A DNA stretch of 64,000 nt, taken from NCBI GenBank assembly GCA_017458335.1, contig JAFTFT010000009.1, positions 1-64,000 on the forward strand. Direction: 5' to 3'. Below the pieces are notes generated by a model, which was given only the letters and a program-made list of their open reading frames with translations, searched no databases and was not told the origin of the DNA. Shown piece by piece: positions 27,522-38,003 of the stretch (within the stretch, counting starts at the first letter, position 1; every line of letters begins with the position of its first letter). This stretch comes from Oscillospiraceae bacterium. Lineage in GTDB: Bacteria; Bacillota; Clostridia; Oscillospirales; Oscillospiraceae. Made by a program: the position numbers and the translations under genes.

Positions 27522-27785
27522 ATGAATACTGAAAGAACTACTTCCCGTAAGACCCGCGTCGGTAAGGTCGTTTCTGACAAGATGGATAAGACGGTCGTTG
27601 TGATCGTGGAAGACCGCGTTGCTCACAAGACCTATAAGAAGATTATCGGCCGGACCTACCGTCTGAAGGCGCACGACGAGAACAACGAGTGCGGCGTCGG
27701 CGATATCGTCCGCGTGATGGAGACCCGTCCTCTGTCCCATGACAAGAGATGGCGCGTGGTCGAAATCGTAGAGAAGGCTAAGTAA
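27522..27785 (+). CDS. rpsQ: 30S ribosomal protein S17
   Basis: 87 aa, OB-fold primary 16S-binding protein. [19 protein letters not shown] and the closing [14 protein letters not shown] are diagnostic. GAGGAGGTAAGG precedes the ATG. Confidence 0.97.
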   Translation: MNTERTTSRKTRVGKVVSDKMDKTVVVIVEDRVAHKTYKKIIGRTYRLKAHDENNECGVGDIVRVMETRPLSHDKRWRVVEIVEKAK

Positions 27786-27797
27786 GGAGGCGCCAGA

Positions 27798-28169
27798 ATG
27801 GTACAGCAGGAAACTTATCTGAAGGTCGCCGACAATACCGGCGCCAAAGAACTCAAGTGCATCCGCGTTCTGGGTGGCTCCAAGCGTAAGTACGCGAGCA
27901 TCGGCGATGTCATCGTCTGCTCCGTGCGCAAGGCTGCACCGGGCGGCTCGGTGAAGAAGGGCGACGTCGTGAAGGCGGTTGTCGTCCGCACCGTGAAGCC
28001 GGTCCGCCGCGCAGACGGAACCTATGTCCGCTTTGATGAAAACGCTGCCGTTCTCATCAACACCGGTGATAAGAACCCCCGCGGAACCCGTATCTTTGGA
28101 CCCGTTGCCCGTGAGCTGCGTGACAAGGAATACATGAAGATCCTGTCCCTGGCTCCCGAAGTGATCTGA
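27798..28169 (+). CDS. rplN: 50S ribosomal protein L14
   Basis: 123 aa. It forms an intersubunit bridge and is the RsfS docking site. [20 protein letters not shown] is the family start. The central VKAVVVRT and [16 protein letters not shown] segments complete it. Confidence 0.97.
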   Translation: MVQQETYLKVADNTGAKELKCIRVLGGSKRKYASIGDVIVCSVRKAAPGGSVKKGDVVKAVVVRTVKPVRRADGTYVRFDENAAVLINTGDKNPRGTRIFGPVARELRDKEYMKILSLAPEVI

Positions 28170-28184
28170 TGGAGGGCATAGAGA

Positions 28185-28490
28185 ATGAAGATTAAGAAAG
28201 ACGATAAGGTAGTCGTTCTGTCCGGTAAGGACAAGGGCAAGCAGGGAAAAGTCCTCATTGCCGATCCGAAGGGCGCGAAGGTCGTTGTGGAAGGCGTGAA
28301 CGTTGCCACCAAGCATCAGAAGCCCCGCAAGCAGGGTGAAGAGGGCGGCATCATCAAGGTCGAGACTCCGATCTATGTCTCCAAGGTTCAGCTGGTCTGC
28401 CCGAAATGCGGCAAGGCCACCCGTGTCGGCTTCAAGGTCGAGAACGGAAAGAAGACCCGCGTCTGCAAGAAGTGCGGCGCAGAAATCTGA
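28185..28490 (+). CDS. rplX: 50S ribosomal protein L24
   Basis: 101 aa, assembly initiator with an N-terminal KOW motif ([20 protein letters not shown]). The C-terminal part keeps two CxxC pairs (CPKCGK and CKKCGAEI), a zinc-ribbon form of L24 common in Firmicutes. Confidence 0.96.
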   Translation: MKIKKDDKVVVLSGKDKGKQGKVLIADPKGAKVVVEGVNVATKHQKPRKQGEEGGIIKVETPIYVSKVQLVCPKCGKATRVGFKVENGKKTRVCKKCGAEI

Positions 28491-28510
28491 GAGAAAGGAG
28501 AAACTGAATT

Positions 28511-29050
28511 ATGACCAGAATGAAAGAAAAGTATCTTAATGAAGTTGCTCCTGCTCTGATGGAGAAATTTCAGTACAAGTCCGTGATGCAGATCCCCAAG
28601 ATCGACAAGATCGTTGTCTCTGTCGGCTGCGGCGACTGCAAGGACAACGCCAAGGCGCTCGACGCGGTCATCAAGGACATCTCCGCGATCACCGGTCAGC
28701 ATGCGGTTGCCACCACGGCGAAGAAGTCCGTTGCAAACTTCAAGCTGCGTGAAGGCATGAAGGTCGGCGTCAAGGTCACCCTGCGCCAGGACCGCATGTG
28801 GGAGTTCCTGGACCGTCTGCTCAACGTGGCGCTGCCCCGTGTGCGTGACTTCCGCGGCATCTCCGCCGACGCGTTTGACGGACGCGGCAACTACAGCCTC
28901 GGCCTCAAGGAACAGATCATCTTCCCCGAGATCGAGTACGACAAGATCGAGAAGCTGCGCGGTATGAACATTGCAATCACCACCACCGCTCAGACCGACG
29001 AAGAGGCACGTGAGCTTCTGCGGCTCATGGGCGCCCCGTTTGTGAGCTAA
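28511..29050 (+). CDS. rplE: 50S ribosomal protein L5
   Basis: 179 aa, binds 5S rRNA and contacts P-site t[22 protein letters not shown] and [19 protein letters not shown] are diagnostic. GAAAGGAG precedes the ATG. Confidence 0.97.
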   Translation: MTRMKEKYLNEVAPALMEKFQYKSVMQIPKIDKIVVSVGCGDCKDNAKALDAVIKDISAITGQHAVATTAKKSVANFKLREGMKVGVKVTLRQDRMWEFLDRLLNVALPRVRDFRGISADAFDGRGNYSLGLKEQIIFPEIEYDKIEKLRGMNIAITTTAQTDEEARELLRLMGAPFVS

Positions 29051-29063
29051 GGAGGAAGCGACA

Positions 29064-29249
29064 ATGGCAAAGAAATCGATGATTCTCAAGCAGCAGCGCG
29101 AGGCCAAGTTCTCGACCCGCAAGTACAACCGCTGCAAGATCTGCGGCCGTCCGCACGCTTACCTGCGCAACTACGGCATCTGCCGTATCTGCTTCCGTGA
29201 ACTGGCTTACAAGGGCCAGATCCCCGGAGTCCGCAAGGCCAGCTTCTAA
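29064..29249 (+). CDS. rpsZ: 30S ribosomal protein S14, zinc type
   Basis: 61 aa, short C+ form with four zinc-ligand cysteines (CKICG and CRICFR), as in most Gram-positives. It assembles into the 30S head. The position between L5 and S8 is standard. Confidence 0.96.
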   Translation: MAKKSMILKQQREAKFSTRKYNRCKICGRPHAYLRNYGICRICFRELAYKGQIPGVRKASF

Positions 29250-29262
29250 TTGTTGTTTTATC

Positions 29263-29287
29263 CGGTGGGAGCTGATCCCTCCCACCG
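29263..29287 (+). promoter_or_regulatory. Hairpin in the rpsZ-rpsH spacer
   Basis: 9-bp stem CGGTGGGAG/CTCCCACCG with 7-nt loop, no T-tract, in a 147-nt spacer. Probably an mRNA processing or stability element marking the spc sub-operon boundary. Confidence 0.5.
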
Positions 29288-29396
29288 AATAAATAAAGGA
29301 TGTTGAAAGGCCGTGACCAATCAAGCATTGGCTCGGAACCTCAACGCCGAAACCGATCGGCAAAGCCGACGGTAACTCTAAACAGGAGGATAAACC

Positions 29397-29795
29397 ATGC
29401 AAATCACAGATCCCATTGCAGACATGCTGACCCGTATCCGCAACGCCGGTACCGCGAAGCATGAAACCGTCGACGTCCCGGCTTCGAAGATGAAGAAGTC
29501 CATTGCGGAGATTCTTCTGAACGAAGGCTACATCAAGAGCTATCAGGTTCTCGATGATGGCACCCAGGGCGTCATTCGCATTACTCTCAAGTATCTCCCC
29601 GGTAAGGAAAAGGCCATCCAGGGTCTCCGCCGCGTCTCCAAGCCCGGCCTGCGCGTGTATGCCGGCGCCGACGAGCTGCCCAGAGTCCTCAAGGGTCTCG
29701 GAATTGCCATCATTTCAACATCCAAGGGCGTCATGACCGACAAGGAAGCTCGCAAGCAGCATGTCGGCGGCGAAGTCCTTGCGTTCGTATGGTAA
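29397..29795 (+). CDS. rpsH: 30S ribosomal protein S8
   Basis: 132 aa, central 16S-binding protein. In E. coli it is the translational repressor of the spc operon. [16 protein letters not shown] and [20 protein letters not shown] are diagnostic. ACAGGAGG precedes the ATG. Confidence 0.98.
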   Translation: MQITDPIADMLTRIRNAGTAKHETVDVPASKMKKSIAEILLNEGYIKSYQVLDDGTQGVIRITLKYLPGKEKAIQGLRRVSKPGLRVYAGADELPRVLKGLGIAIISTSKGVMTDKEARKQHVGGEVLAFVW

Positions 29796-29807
29796 GGAGG
29801 TAGCAGA

Positions 29808-30350
29808 ATGTCCAGAATCGGTAGAGCACCCATTACCGTACCGGCCGGTGTTGAAGTCAAGGTTGACGAGCACAACCACATTACGGTCAAGGGACCGAAA
29901 GGCACCCTCGAGCGCGACCTCGTTCCCCAGATGAAGGTTGAAATCGACGCAGGCGTCCTCCATGTGAAGCGCCCCGACGATTCGAAGGAAAACCGTTCCC
30001 TCCACGGTCTGACCAGAACGCTGATCGACAACATGGTTGTCGGCGTGACCCACGGCTTCGAGAAGAAGCTCGAGATCAACGGCGTCGGTTACCGTGCGGC
30101 GAAGGAAGGCAAGAATCTGGTCATGAACCTGGGTTATTCCCATCAGGTCACTGTTCCGGAGACGGACGACATCCAGATCGATGTTCCCGATGCCAACCAC
30201 ATCACCATCAAGGGAATCGACAAGCAGAAGGTCGGCCAGTTTGCAGCAGAAGTTCGTGGTAAGAGACCTCCCGAGCCTTATAAGGGCAAGGGCATCAAGT
30301 ACGACTACGAAGTTGTCCGCCGCAAAGAAGGCAAGACCGGTGCGAAGTAA
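29808..30350 (+). CDS. rplF: 50S ribosomal protein L6
   Basis: 180 aa, duplicated-domain protein near the factor-binding site. [16 protein letters not shown] starts it, and [15 protein letters not shown] is the C-terminal signature. Confidence 0.98.
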   Translation: MSRIGRAPITVPAGVEVKVDEHNHITVKGPKGTLERDLVPQMKVEIDAGVLHVKRPDDSKENRSLHGLTRTLIDNMVVGVTHGFEKKLEINGVGYRAAKEGKNLVMNLGYSHQVTVPETDDIQIDVPDANHITIKGIDKQKVGQFAAEVRGKRPPEPYKGKGIKYDYEVVRRKEGKTGAK

Positions 30351-30366
30351 AGAGAGGTGTGCCTGA

Positions 30367-30726
30367 ATGATTAAGAGACCCAATACGCGCGCACAGCGCA
30401 TGAAGCGTCACGCGAGAGTACGCGGCAAGATCTCCGGCACCGCCGAGAGACCCCGTCTCAGCGTATTCCGCAGCGAGAACCACATCTACGCCCAGGTGAT
30501 CGACGACGTCGCCGGCAACACCCTGGTCTCCGCCTCCACGGTGGAAAAGGGCTTTGAAGGCAACGGCAGCAACATCGAGGCGGCAAAGAAGATCGGCGCA
30601 ACGGTCGCAGAGCGTGCCCTGCAGAAGGGTATCGAAGAGGTCGTGTTTGACCGCGGCGGCTACATCTATCACGGTCGTGTCCAGGCTCTGGCCGAGGGCG
30701 CGCGTGAAGCCGGTCTGAAGTTCTGA
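30367..30726 (+). CDS. rplR: 50S ribosomal protein L18
   Basis: 119 aa, 5S rRNA-binding protein of the central protuberance. [18 protein letters not shown] and the C-terminal [20 protein letters not shown] are diagnostic. Confidence 0.97.
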   Translation: MIKRPNTRAQRMKRHARVRGKISGTAERPRLSVFRSENHIYAQVIDDVAGNTLVSASTVEKGFEGNGSNIEAAKKIGATVAERALQKGIEEVVFDRGGYIYHGRVQALAEGAREAGLKF

Positions 30727-30743
30727 GGAAGGGGGAAAAAAGA

Positions 30744-31271
30744 ATGGCTTACAACAATGACAGAAGAGAGCGCCGCAACAGAGAAGAGGCTCCCTCCGAA
30801 TTTATTGAAAAGGTAGTTTCCCTCAACCGCGTCAGCAAGACCGTCAAGGGCGGCCGTGTCGCGAAGTTCTCAGCCCTCTGCGTTGTCGGCGACGGCAAGG
30901 GCCGTGTCGGCTTCGGCATGGGCAAGGCGAGTGAAGTCTCCGAGGCAATCCGCAAGGGCCTCGAGGATGCCAAGAAGAACATCGTCACCATCACGCTCAG
31001 CGGAACCACCATTCCTCACGAAGTGCTCGGCTGCTTCGGCGCCGGCCGCGTGCTGCTCAAGCCCGCACCCGAAGGCACCGGCGTGATCGCCGGCGGCGCG
31101 GTCCGTGCGGTTGTGGAAGCAGCCGGAATCAAAAACATCCGTACCAAGTGCCTGCGTACCAACAACCCCGCGAACGTTGTCGCAGCCACGATGGAGGGTC
31201 TGAAGTCCCTGCGCGACGCGACCCAGGTCGCCGCCGTCAGAGGCAAGAACCCGGAAGAAGTTCAGGGTTAA
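30744..31271 (+). CDS. rpsE: 30S ribosomal protein S5
   Basis: 175 aa, decoding-fidelity protein at the mRNA entry. [20 protein letters not shown] and [15 protein letters not shown] are diagnostic. GGAAGGGGG precedes the ATG. Confidence 0.98.
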   Translation: MAYNNDRRERRNREEAPSEFIEKVVSLNRVSKTVKGGRVAKFSALCVVGDGKGRVGFGMGKASEVSEAIRKGLEDAKKNIVTITLSGTTIPHEVLGCFGAGRVLLKPAPEGTGVIAGGAVRAVVEAAGIKNIRTKCLRTNNPANVVAATMEGLKSLRDATQVAAVRGKNPEEVQG

Positions 31272-31284
31272 GGGGGACAGGAGA

Positions 31285-31464
31285 ATGGCGAATCTGAGAA
31301 TCAAGCTGGTCAAGAGCCTCAACGGACGCCTTGACAGCCATGTCGCAACGGCACAGTCCCTCGGTCTGCACAAGATCGGCAATGAGACCGTTCAGCCCGA
31401 CAATCCCCAGACCCGCGGCAAGATTGCCAAGATCGGCTATCTGCTGAAGGTTACCGAAGAATAA
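31285..31464 (+). CDS. rpmD: 50S ribosomal protein L30
   Basis: 59 aa, found by reading the gap between rpsE and rplO. It starts [19 protein letters not shown] and has the [20 protein letters not shown] core and a VTEE end, so it is the standard bacterial L30. GGGGGACAGGAG precedes ATG 31285. Confidence 0.96.
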   Translation: MANLRIKLVKSLNGRLDSHVATAQSLGLHKIGNETVQPDNPQTRGKIAKIGYLLKVTEE

Positions 31465-31477
31465 GGAGGGCGCAGAT

Positions 31478-31918
31478 ATGCAAATTCATGAACTTTCTCC
31501 CATGCCCGGCTCCACCCATGTGGACAAGCGCAAGGGCAGAGGTCACGCCACCGGTAACGGCAAGACCGCAGGCCGCGGCCACAAGGGTCAGAAGGCCCGC
31601 AGCGGCGGCGGAGTCCGTGTCGGATTCGAAGGCGGCCAGATGCCTCTGGCACGCCGCATCCCGAAGCGCGGCTTCAACAATATCTTTGCAAAGCCCCTGG
31701 AGGCGGTAAACGTCTCCGTTCTGGAGCAGTTTGCAGACGGCGACGTCGTCGATGCACAGGCTCTCCTCACCAAGGGGATCCTTTCCAAGTGCAGATACGG
31801 TGTCAAGTTCCTGGGCGAGGGTGAACTCACCAGGAAGCTCACGGTAAAGGCTGCTGCTTTCTCCGCAACCGCGAAAGAAAAGATCGAAGCGGCCGGCGGA
31901 AAGGCAGAGGTGGTCTAA
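31478..31918 (+). CDS. rplO: 50S ribosomal protein L15
   Basis: 146 aa. The Gly/Lys-rich N-terminus ([19 protein letters not shown]) and [18 protein letters not shown] are diagnostic. The secY GTG follows its stop directly. Confidence 0.97.
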   Translation: MQIHELSPMPGSTHVDKRKGRGHATGNGKTAGRGHKGQKARSGGGVRVGFEGGQMPLARRIPKRGFNNIFAKPLEAVNVSVLEQFADGDVVDAQALLTKGILSKCRYGVKFLGEGELTRKLTVKAAAFSATAKEKIEAAGGKAEVV

Positions 31919-33208
31919 GTGCTTGAGACGCTGAAAAATGCGTGGAAGATCGAGGAACTGCGTAAGAAGATTCTCTTCACAATCCTGATCATCCTTCTGT
32001 ACAGACTCGGCAACGCGGTCCCGGTACCGTTTGTCAATGTTACGGCACTTCAGTACTACTTCCAGCAGCTGCAGAACACGGTCCTGGGCCTGTATAACGT
32101 CATGTCCGGCGGCGCGTTCTCCACTGCGACCATCTTCGCACTGAGCATTCAGCCCTACATCAACGCGAGCATCATTATTCAGCTTCTCTGCATTGCCATC
32201 CCCGCTCTCGAGCGGATGAGCAAGGAAGAGGGCGAAGAAGGACGCAAGAAAATTGCTTCCATTACCCGCTATGCCACCGTCGGCATCGGACTTCTCATGG
32301 GCTTTGCCTACTACATGCTGATGCGCAACAACGGCCTCCTGGCCGCCGGCACGGAAAAGAATGTCTGGGTCGCCATCGTCGTGATCCTGACCTTCACCTC
32401 CGGCTCCGCGCTGATCATGTGGCTCGGTGAGCAGATTACCGAGTTCGGTATCGGAAACGGAATCTCCATGATCCTGTTTGCGAGCATTGTCTCCCGCCTC
32501 CCGCGGAGCATTGTGACTTCCATCCAGAACGTCATGAACGGCTCCCTGAAGTGGTGGGCAGCGCTTCTGGTCTTCCTCGGCGCCCTGGCTCTGATCGTCC
32601 TGATCGTGTTTGTCAACGATGCCGAGCGCCGCATCCCGGTCCAGTACGCCAAGCGCGTTGTCGGCCGGAAGATGTACGGCGGCCAGAGCACCTATCTCCC
32701 GATGAAGGTCAACATGTCCGGCGTTATGCCCATCATCTTTGCGCAGAGCATCGCGATGCTCCCCGCGACGATCGCGGCCATGACCGGCGCAAAGTCCGAC
32801 GGCTGGTTTATGAAGCTGTTCGACTCGACCTCCATCACCTATGCAGTGATCTACTTCCTGTTGATCCTGTTCTTCGCATATTTCTATTCCACCATTCAGT
32901 TCAATCCCATTGAGGTTGCCAACAACCTGAAGAAGAACGGCGGTTACATTCCGGGCTTCCGTCCCGGCAAGCCGACCAGCGAGTTCATCCAGCGTGTTCT
33001 GAACAAGATCACCCTGTTCGGCGCGATCTATCTGGGCATCATCGCCTGCGTGCCGATTCTGGTCTCGCACTTCTCCAACGCGGAAGCCCTCACCGGGCTG
33101 AGCCTCGGCGGAACCTCCATTATCATCGCGGTCGGCGTTGCACTGGAAACCGTGCGTGCGCTGGAAGCTCAGATGATGATGCGCAACTACAAGGGCTTCC
33201 TGGATTAA
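31919..33208 (+). CDS. secY: Protein translocase subunit SecY
   Basis: 429 aa, ten-helix core of the Sec channel in the cytoplasmic membrane, working with SecE, SecG and SecA. The second-helix plug region (GGAFSTATIFALSIQPYINA) and cytoplasmic loops with YAKRVVGRKMYGGQSTYLPMK are diagnostic. The start is GTG 31919, immediately after the rplO stop with no gap, which implies translational coupling. Confidence 0.97.
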   Translation: MLETLKNAWKIEELRKKILFTILIILLYRLGNAVPVPFVNVTALQYYFQQLQNTVLGLYNVMSGGAFSTATIFALSIQPYINASIIIQLLCIAIPALERMSKEEGEEGRKKIASITRYATVGIGLLMGFAYYMLMRNNGLLAAGTEKNVWVAIVVILTFTSGSALIMWLGEQITEFGIGNGISMILFASIVSRLPRSIVTSIQNVMNGSLKWWAALLVFLGALALIVLIVFVNDAERRIPVQYAKRVVGRKMYGGQSTYLPMKVNMSGVMPIIFAQSIAMLPATIAAMTGAKSDGWFMKLFDSTSITYAVIYFLLILFFAYFYSTIQFNPIEVANNLKKNGGYIPGFRPGKPTSEFIQRVLNKITLFGAIYLGIIACVPILVSHFSNAEALTGLSLGGTSIIIAVGVALETVRALEAQMMMRNYKGFLD

Positions 33209-33226
33209 TCCACGGAGGATGAAGTC

Positions 33227-33859
33227 ATGAAACTGATTCTTCTCGGAGCGCCGGGCGCCGGCAAGGGCACCCAGGCGGAGATCCTTTCGAAGCTTCTGAA
33301 CATCCCGACGATCTCCACCGGAAACATCCTGCGGGCAGCCATGAAAAACGGCACGCCCGTGGGCCTCGAGGCCAAGTCCTATGTCGAAGCCGGAAAGCTG
33401 GTTCCGGACGCCGTCATCATCGGCATCATCCGGGAACGCCTGGCCGAACCCGACTGCGCAAACGGATACATCCTTGACGGCGTGCCCCGGACGATCCCCC
33501 AGGCGGAAGCCATGGAGAGCATGGGCATCGATGTGGATACGTCACTCTCCATTGAAGTGGACGACGACGTGATCGTCGAACGCATGTCCGGACGCCGGAC
33601 CTGCCCCGCCTGCGGCGGCACCTATCATGTGGTAAACAACCCGCCGAAGACGGAAGGGATCTGCGACAACTGCGGCGCAGCGCTGACCGTTCGGAAAGAC
33701 GATGCACCGGAAACCGTAAAGGCGCGTCTTGTGACCTATCACAAGGAAACCGAGCCGCTGAAGGCCTTCTATGAAGCCCGTCAGAAGCTCGTCAAGGTTG
33801 ACAACCGTCCCTCCATCGAAGCGACCACGGAAGCCATCCGGGAAGCTCTTGGAATCTGA
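33227..33859 (+). CDS. adk: Adenylate kinase, zinc-LID type
   Basis: 210 aa, interconverts ATP + AMP with 2 ADP. P-loop GAPGAGKGT lies at residues 7-15. The LID carries CPACGG and CDNCG, the four-cysteine zinc site of Gram-positive enzymes. GGAGGATGAAGTC precedes the ATG. Confidence 0.97.
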   Translation: MKLILLGAPGAGKGTQAEILSKLLNIPTISTGNILRAAMKNGTPVGLEAKSYVEAGKLVPDAVIIGIIRERLAEPDCANGYILDGVPRTIPQAEAMESMGIDVDTSLSIEVDDDVIVERMSGRRTCPACGGTYHVVNNPPKTEGICDNCGAALTVRKDDAPETVKARLVTYHKETEPLKAFYEARQKLVKVDNRPSIEATTEAIREALGI

Positions 33860-33860
33860 A

Positions 33861-34631
33861 ATGTCTGAAAGTATTACAATCAAATCCCCCCGGGAAATCG
33901 AGATCATGCGTCAGGCCGCAAAAATCGCGGCCGGCGCAAGATCCGCGGGGAGACAGGCGATCCGGGACGGCCTGACAACCAGGCAGATCAACAAGGCCGT
34001 ACACGAGTATATTGTGAAGAACGGCGCGAAACCGAGCTGCCTCGGCTATGAAGGATTTCCTGCGGCGGCCTGTGTCTCGGTGAACGACGAGGTGATCCAC
34101 GGGATTCCCGGGAGACGGATCGTTCGAAACGGCGATATTGTTTCCGTCGATCTCTGCGCGACTTACCGCGGCTTCGTCGGCGACTGCGCCGGGACCTGGG
34201 CGGTCGGAGAGGTCAGCGAGGAAGCAAAGAGACTGATCGAAGCGACACGGCAGGCCTTCTTTGAAGGAATCAAGTTCGCCAAGGTCGGTTACCGCATCAA
34301 CGACATCAGCGCCGCGGTACAGGACTATGTCGAGAGCCACGGATTTTCCGTGGTCCGGGATTTTGTCGGTCACGGCATCGGACGGGGCATGCACGAGGCG
34401 CCCGAGGTGCCAAACTACCGTCCGGAACGGGGACACCCGAACCCGCGTCTGGTCAAGGGCATGACGATCTGCGTCGAGCCGATGGTCTGTGCCGGCGACT
34501 GGCATGTGGAGATCCTGAAGGACGGCTGGACCGTGGTTTCGGCGGATCACTCGCTCACGGCGCATTATGAGAACACGATTCTCATCACGGACGGAGAGCC
34601 TGAGATTCTGACAATGGCAGACGACATCTGA
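33861..34631 (+). CDS. map: Methionine aminopeptidase, type I
   Basis: 256 aa, removes initiator Met from nascent proteins. The metal ligands are in the standard places: Asp of SVDLCATY, Asp of GDCAGTW, His of [12 protein letters not shown], Glu of CVEPMV and Glu of YENTI. ATG 33861 lies one base after the adk stop. An in-frame upstream extension is inside adk. Confidence 0.96.
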   Translation: MSESITIKSPREIEIMRQAAKIAAGARSAGRQAIRDGLTTRQINKAVHEYIVKNGAKPSCLGYEGFPAAACVSVNDEVIHGIPGRRIVRNGDIVSVDLCATYRGFVGDCAGTWAVGEVSEEAKRLIEATRQAFFEGIKFAKVGYRINDISAAVQDYVESHGFSVVRDFVGHGIGRGMHEAPEVPNYRPERGHPNPRLVKGMTICVEPMVCAGDWHVEILKDGWTVVSADHSLTAHYENTILITDGEPEILTMADDI

Positions 34632-34657
34632 CATACCGGTTTTGGAGGTTAATCACT

Positions 34658-34876
34658 TTGGCAAAAGACGATGTAATTGAGCTCGAGGGCACGGTGGTAG
34701 AGTCCCTGCCCAACACGATGTTCCAGGTGGATATCGGAAACGGACACATCATCCTCGCGCATATTTCCGGTAAGCTCCGGATGAATTTTATCCGCATTCT
34801 TCCCGGCGACAAAGTCACGGTTCAGATGTCACCCTATGACCTGACCCGCGGCCGCATCACCTGGAGAAGCAAGTAA
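34658..34876 (+). CDS. infA: Translation initiation factor IF-1
   Basis: 72 aa, S1-like OB-fold protein that occupies the A site during initiation. [18 protein letters not shown] and [20 protein letters not shown] are diagnostic. GGAGG lies 10 nt upstream of the ATG. Confidence 0.97.
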   Translation: MAKDDVIELEGTVVESLPNTMFQVDIGNGHIILAHISGKLRMNFIRILPGDKVTVQMSPYDLTRGRITWRSK

Positions 34877-34899
34877 AGAAGCATTTCAAGGAGGCAGAA

Positions 34900-35013
34900 A
34901 TGAAAGTAAGACCTTCCGTCAAGCCCATGTGCGAAAAGTGCAAGATCATCAAGCGCAAGGGCAAAGTTATGGTAATCTGCGAAAACCCCAAGCACAAGCA
35001 GAGACAAGGCTAA
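34900..35013 (+). CDS. rpmJ: 50S ribosomal protein L36
   Basis: 37 aa, identified by reading the gap after inf[21 protein letters not shown] and the closing NPKHKQRQG give the zinc (C-C-C-H) form. AAGGAGG precedes the ATG. Confidence 0.96.
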   Translation: MKVRPSVKPMCEKCKIIKRKGKVMVICENPKHKQRQG

Positions 35014-35024
35014 ATAAAACTATT

Positions 35025-35041
35025 GCGCCGTGAAGCGGCGC
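35025..35041 (+). promoter_or_regulatory. Small hairpin between rpmJ and rpsM
   Basis: GCGCCG/CGGCGC stem with 5-nt loop, no T-tract, in an 83-nt spacer. Likely an mRNA stability or processing site. Confidence 0.4.
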
Positions 35042-35096
35042 GGCTCCCCTCCGGCGGGAATAAGCTAAAAATCAAATCTGAAAGGAAGAAACACCT

Positions 35097-35465
35097 ATGG
35101 CACGTATAGCCGGCGTTGACCTGCCGAAAGACAAGAGAATCGAAATCGGTCTCACCTATGTCTACGGTATCGGCAGAACCAGCGCACTGAAAATCCTGGA
35201 AGCGACCGGGATCAACCCCGACACCCGCGTCAAAGATCTGACCGACGAAGAAGAATCCAAGCTGCGTGAGTGCATCGACCACGGTTACATCGTGGAAGGC
35301 GACCTCCGCCGTCAGACCGCGCTCGACATCAAGCGCCTGACTGAGATCGGATGCTATCGCGGACTGCGCCATCGCCGCGGCCTCCCGGTGCGCGGTCAGA
35401 GAAGCAAGACCAACGCCCGTACCCGCAAGGGTCCGAAACGCACCATCGCGAACAAGAAAAAGTAA
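35097..35465 (+). CDS. rpsM: 30S ribosomal protein S13
   Basis: 122 aa, 30S head protein contacting P-site tRNA and bridge B1. [20 protein letters not shown] and the C-terminal [18 protein letters not shown] are diagnostic. GAAAGGAAG precedes the ATG. Confidence 0.98.
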   Translation: MARIAGVDLPKDKRIEIGLTYVYGIGRTSALKILEATGINPDTRVKDLTDEEESKLRECIDHGYIVEGDLRRQTALDIKRLTEIGCYRGLRHRRGLPVRGQRSKTNARTRKGPKRTIANKKK

Positions 35466-35481
35466 AGGAGGGATATGAAAC

Positions 35482-35883
35482 ATGGCAGCTCAAAACAATA
35501 AGAAGAAAGTTCGTACACGCCGCAGAGAGCGTAAGAATATTGAAAAGGGCCAGGTTCATATCAGCTCTTCTTTCAATAACACCATGGTCACCTGCACCGA
35601 CACGGCCGGAAACGCCATTTCCTGGGCTTCCGCCGGCGGCCTCGGTTTCCGTGGCAGCAAGAAATCCACTCCTTTCGCCGCGCAGACTGCGGCAGAGACG
35701 GCCGCCAAGGCAGCCATGGAGCATGGTCTGAAGACGGTTGAAGTTTTCGTCAAGGGACCCGGCTCCGGCCGTGAAGCCGCCATCCGCGCCCTGCAGACGG
35801 CAGGACTTGAAGTGACGATGATCAAGGATGTTACGCCCATCCCCCACAACGGATGCCGTCCTCCGAAACGTCGCCGCGTATAA
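35482..35883 (+). CDS. rpsK: 30S ribosomal protein S11
   Basis: 133 aa, platform protein at the E site. [20 protein letters not shown] and [18 protein letters not shown] are diagnostic. Confidence 0.98.
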   Translation: MAAQNNKKKVRTRRRERKNIEKGQVHISSSFNNTMVTCTDTAGNAISWASAGGLGFRGSKKSTPFAAQTAAETAAKAAMEHGLKTVEVFVKGPGSGREAAIRALQTAGLEVTMIKDVTPIPHNGCRPPKRRRV

Positions 35884-35901
35884 GAGAAGGAGGGAAATCT
35901 T

Positions 35902-36501
35902 ATGGCAAAGAATACCCAGCCGATTGCCAAGCGCTGCAAGGCACTCGGAATCAGCCCCGCAGTGATGGGCTACAATAAGAAGGTTACAACCCGCAACTCC
36001 CAGCAGCAGAACAGACGCAAAAAGTCTGAGTACGCGACCCAGCTGCAGGAAAAGCAGAAGGTCAAGTTCATCTACGGTGTCCTGGAGAAGCAGTTCCTCG
36101 GCTACTATGAGAAGGCCGTCCGTATGCCCGGCAAGGCCGGCGACAACCTGCTCATTCAGCTTGAGAGCCGTCTGGACAACGTAGTCTTCCGCCTCGGTTA
36201 TGCCGCCACCCGTCGTGAAGCCCGCCAGCTGGTCAACCACGGCCACTTCACCGTCAACGGCAAAAAGGTCAACATCCCCAGCTATCAGGTCAAGCCCGGC
36301 ATGGTCATCGAACTGAGAGAAGCCAGCCGCAAGATCGAGCGCTTCAAAGAGAACGTTGAGGCCAACAGCTCCGTCGTCCTCCCGAAGTGGCTGGAATTTG
36401 ACGCAGCCAACCTGGTCGGCAAGGTTGTTGCCGCCCCGACCAGAGAGGATATTGAATTCCCGGTCGAAGAGCACCTCATCATCGAGTTGTATTCCAAGTA
36501 A
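35902..36501 (+). CDS. rpsD: 30S ribosomal protein S4
   Basis: 199 aa, primary assembly protein; in E. coli it is the alpha-operon repressor. The C-terminal S4 RNA-binding domain (RLDNVVFRLGYAATRREARQ) is intact. The N-terminal zinc cysteines of some S4 proteins are absent, so this is the cysteine-free form. AAGGAGGG precedes the ATG. Confidence 0.97.
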   Translation: MAKNTQPIAKRCKALGISPAVMGYNKKVTTRNSQQQNRRKKSEYATQLQEKQKVKFIYGVLEKQFLGYYEKAVRMPGKAGDNLLIQLESRLDNVVFRLGYAATRREARQLVNHGHFTVNGKKVNIPSYQVKPGMVIELREASRKIERFKENVEANSSVVLPKWLEFDAANLVGKVVAAPTREDIEFPVEEHLIIELYSK

Positions 36502-36540
36502 TTCATAAACCCTCGTTAACGCACAGAAAGCCAAAGCGAT

Positions 36541-36558
36541 CGCCCGCTGTCACGGGCG
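36541..36558 (+). promoter_or_regulatory. Hairpin between rpsD and rpoA
   Basis: CGCCCG/CGGGCG stem around CTGTCA, just upstream of the rpoA ribosome site AAGGAGGG. It may modulate rpoA translation or processing. Confidence 0.4.
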
Positions 36559-36588
36559 CAAAGATAATAAGGAGGGTAACGGTACCAT

Positions 36589-37545
36589 ATGATTGAAATA
36601 AAGAAGCCGCGTATCGAATGCATAGAGACCCCGACTGATCCTGCTTACGGCAAGTATATCGTGGAACCTCTGGAGCGCGGCTACGGCACGACGCTTGGAA
36701 ACTCTCTTCGCAGAGTTCTGCTCTCATCCCTCCCCGGCATCGCGGTCACCAGCATCAAAATTGCTGGTGTGCAGCACGAATTTTCGACAATTCCCGGTGT
36801 GAAGGAAGACGTGACGGAAATTGTCCTGAATGTAAAGAGCATCATCGCAAAGCTCCACTCCAACGGTCCCAAGACGATCTATCTGGACGCCTCGGGGGAA
36901 GGTGTGGTGACTGCGGGTGACATCAAGCCCGATGCAGAGGTTGAGATTCTCAATCCCGACCAGGTCATCGCGACGCTGGGCCCGGAAGGCGCCCTGAACA
37001 TGGAGCTCGTTGTCGATCATGGCCGTGGCTATGTCCCGGCGGACCGCAACAAGAATCCCGCAATGCCGATCGGCACAATCCCTGTGGATTCGATCTTCAC
37101 CCCGGTGGTAAAGGTCAACTACAGTGTTGAGAACACCCGTGTCGGCAACCAGACGGACTTCGACAAGCTCACGCTGGAAGTCTGGACGGATAAGACGATG
37201 TCTTCCCGCGACGCCGTATCGCTGGCCGCGAAGATCCTGCTGGATCACTTCACGCTCTTCACCGATCTGTCCGAGAATCTCACGGACGAGTCGGTGGTCG
37301 TGGAGAAGGAAGAGCAGGAGACCAACGACCTCATGAGCATCACGATCGAAGAGCTGGATCTCTCCGTACGCAGCTTCAACTGCCTGAAGCGTGCGAACAT
37401 CAACACGGTGGAAGATCTGGTCAGCAAGACTCAGGAAGAGATGATCAAGGTTCGCAACCTTGGCCGCAAGTCTCTGGAAGAGGTCGAGCACAAGCTCAAC
37501 CAGATGGGACTCCATCTGGCTGACGACAGCGAAAGCAACACCTGA
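36589..37545 (+). CDS. rpoA: RNA polymerase subunit alpha
   Basis: 318 aa. The N-terminal assembly domain (about 1-230) includes [20 protein letters not shown]. The C-terminal DNA- and activator-binding domain (about 250-310) includes [20 protein letters not shown] and [21 protein letters not shown] 36589 follows AAGGAGGG. Confidence 0.98.
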   Translation: MIEIKKPRIECIETPTDPAYGKYIVEPLERGYGTTLGNSLRRVLLSSLPGIAVTSIKIAGVQHEFSTIPGVKEDVTEIVLNVKSIIAKLHSNGPKTIYLDASGEGVVTAGDIKPDAEVEILNPDQVIATLGPEGALNMELVVDHGRGYVPADRNKNPAMPIGTIPVDSIFTPVVKVNYSVENTRVGNQTDFDKLTLEVWTDKTMSSRDAVSLAAKILLDHFTLFTDLSENLTDESVVVEKEEQETNDLMSITIEELDLSVRSFNCLKRANINTVEDLVSKTQEEMIKVRNLGRKSLEEVEHKLNQMGLHLADDSESNT

Positions 37546-37593
37546 TATCCATCACAGGGAACAATGACCGAACCTTAAGGAGGAAATAGTACA

Positions 37594-37935
37594 ATGCCTG
37601 GAACCAGAAAGCTCGGCAAGACGACTGCCCAGCGCATGGCGATGCTCCGTCAGCAGGTTACCGATCTGCTTGACAAGGGAAGAATGGAGACCACCGTCAC
37701 ACGCGCCAAGGAGATCGCTCCCATGGCCGAGAAGATGATTACCCTTGGCAAGGCGAAGGATCTGGCATCCTATCGTCAGGCTCTGAGCTTTATCACCAGA
37801 GAAGACGTTGCCAAGAAGGTTTTTGATGAGGTCGCTCCGAAGTATGCCGACCGCAACGGCGGCTACACCCGCATCACCCGCATCGGCGCCCGCCGCGGCG
37901 ACGCTGCCGAGATGGCGGTTATCGAACTCGTCTGA
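37594..37935 (+). CDS. rplQ: 50S ribosomal protein L17
   Basis: 113 aa, tunnel-exit protein and last gene of the locus. [20 protein letters not shown] and [19 protein letters not shown] are diagnostic. A terminator-like hairpin follows. Confidence 0.97.
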   Translation: MPGTRKLGKTTAQRMAMLRQQVTDLLDKGRMETTVTRAKEIAPMAEKMITLGKAKDLASYRQALSFITREDVAKKVFDEVAPKYADRNGGYTRITRIGARRGDAAEMAVIELV

Positions 37936-37955
37936 TCTGAAACACAAATGACAAG

Positions 37956-37985
37956 CCCCCCGACCGAAACCGGCCGGGGGTACTT
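37956..37985 (+). terminator. Terminator-like hairpin after rplQ
   Basis: 10-bp GC-rich stem (CCCCCGACCG with CGGCCGGGGG, one mismatch) and a tight AAAC loop. The T-tract is poor, so read-through into the next gene is possible. Confidence 0.6.
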
Positions 37986-38003
37986 GCTATATGGAGGTTA
38001 AGG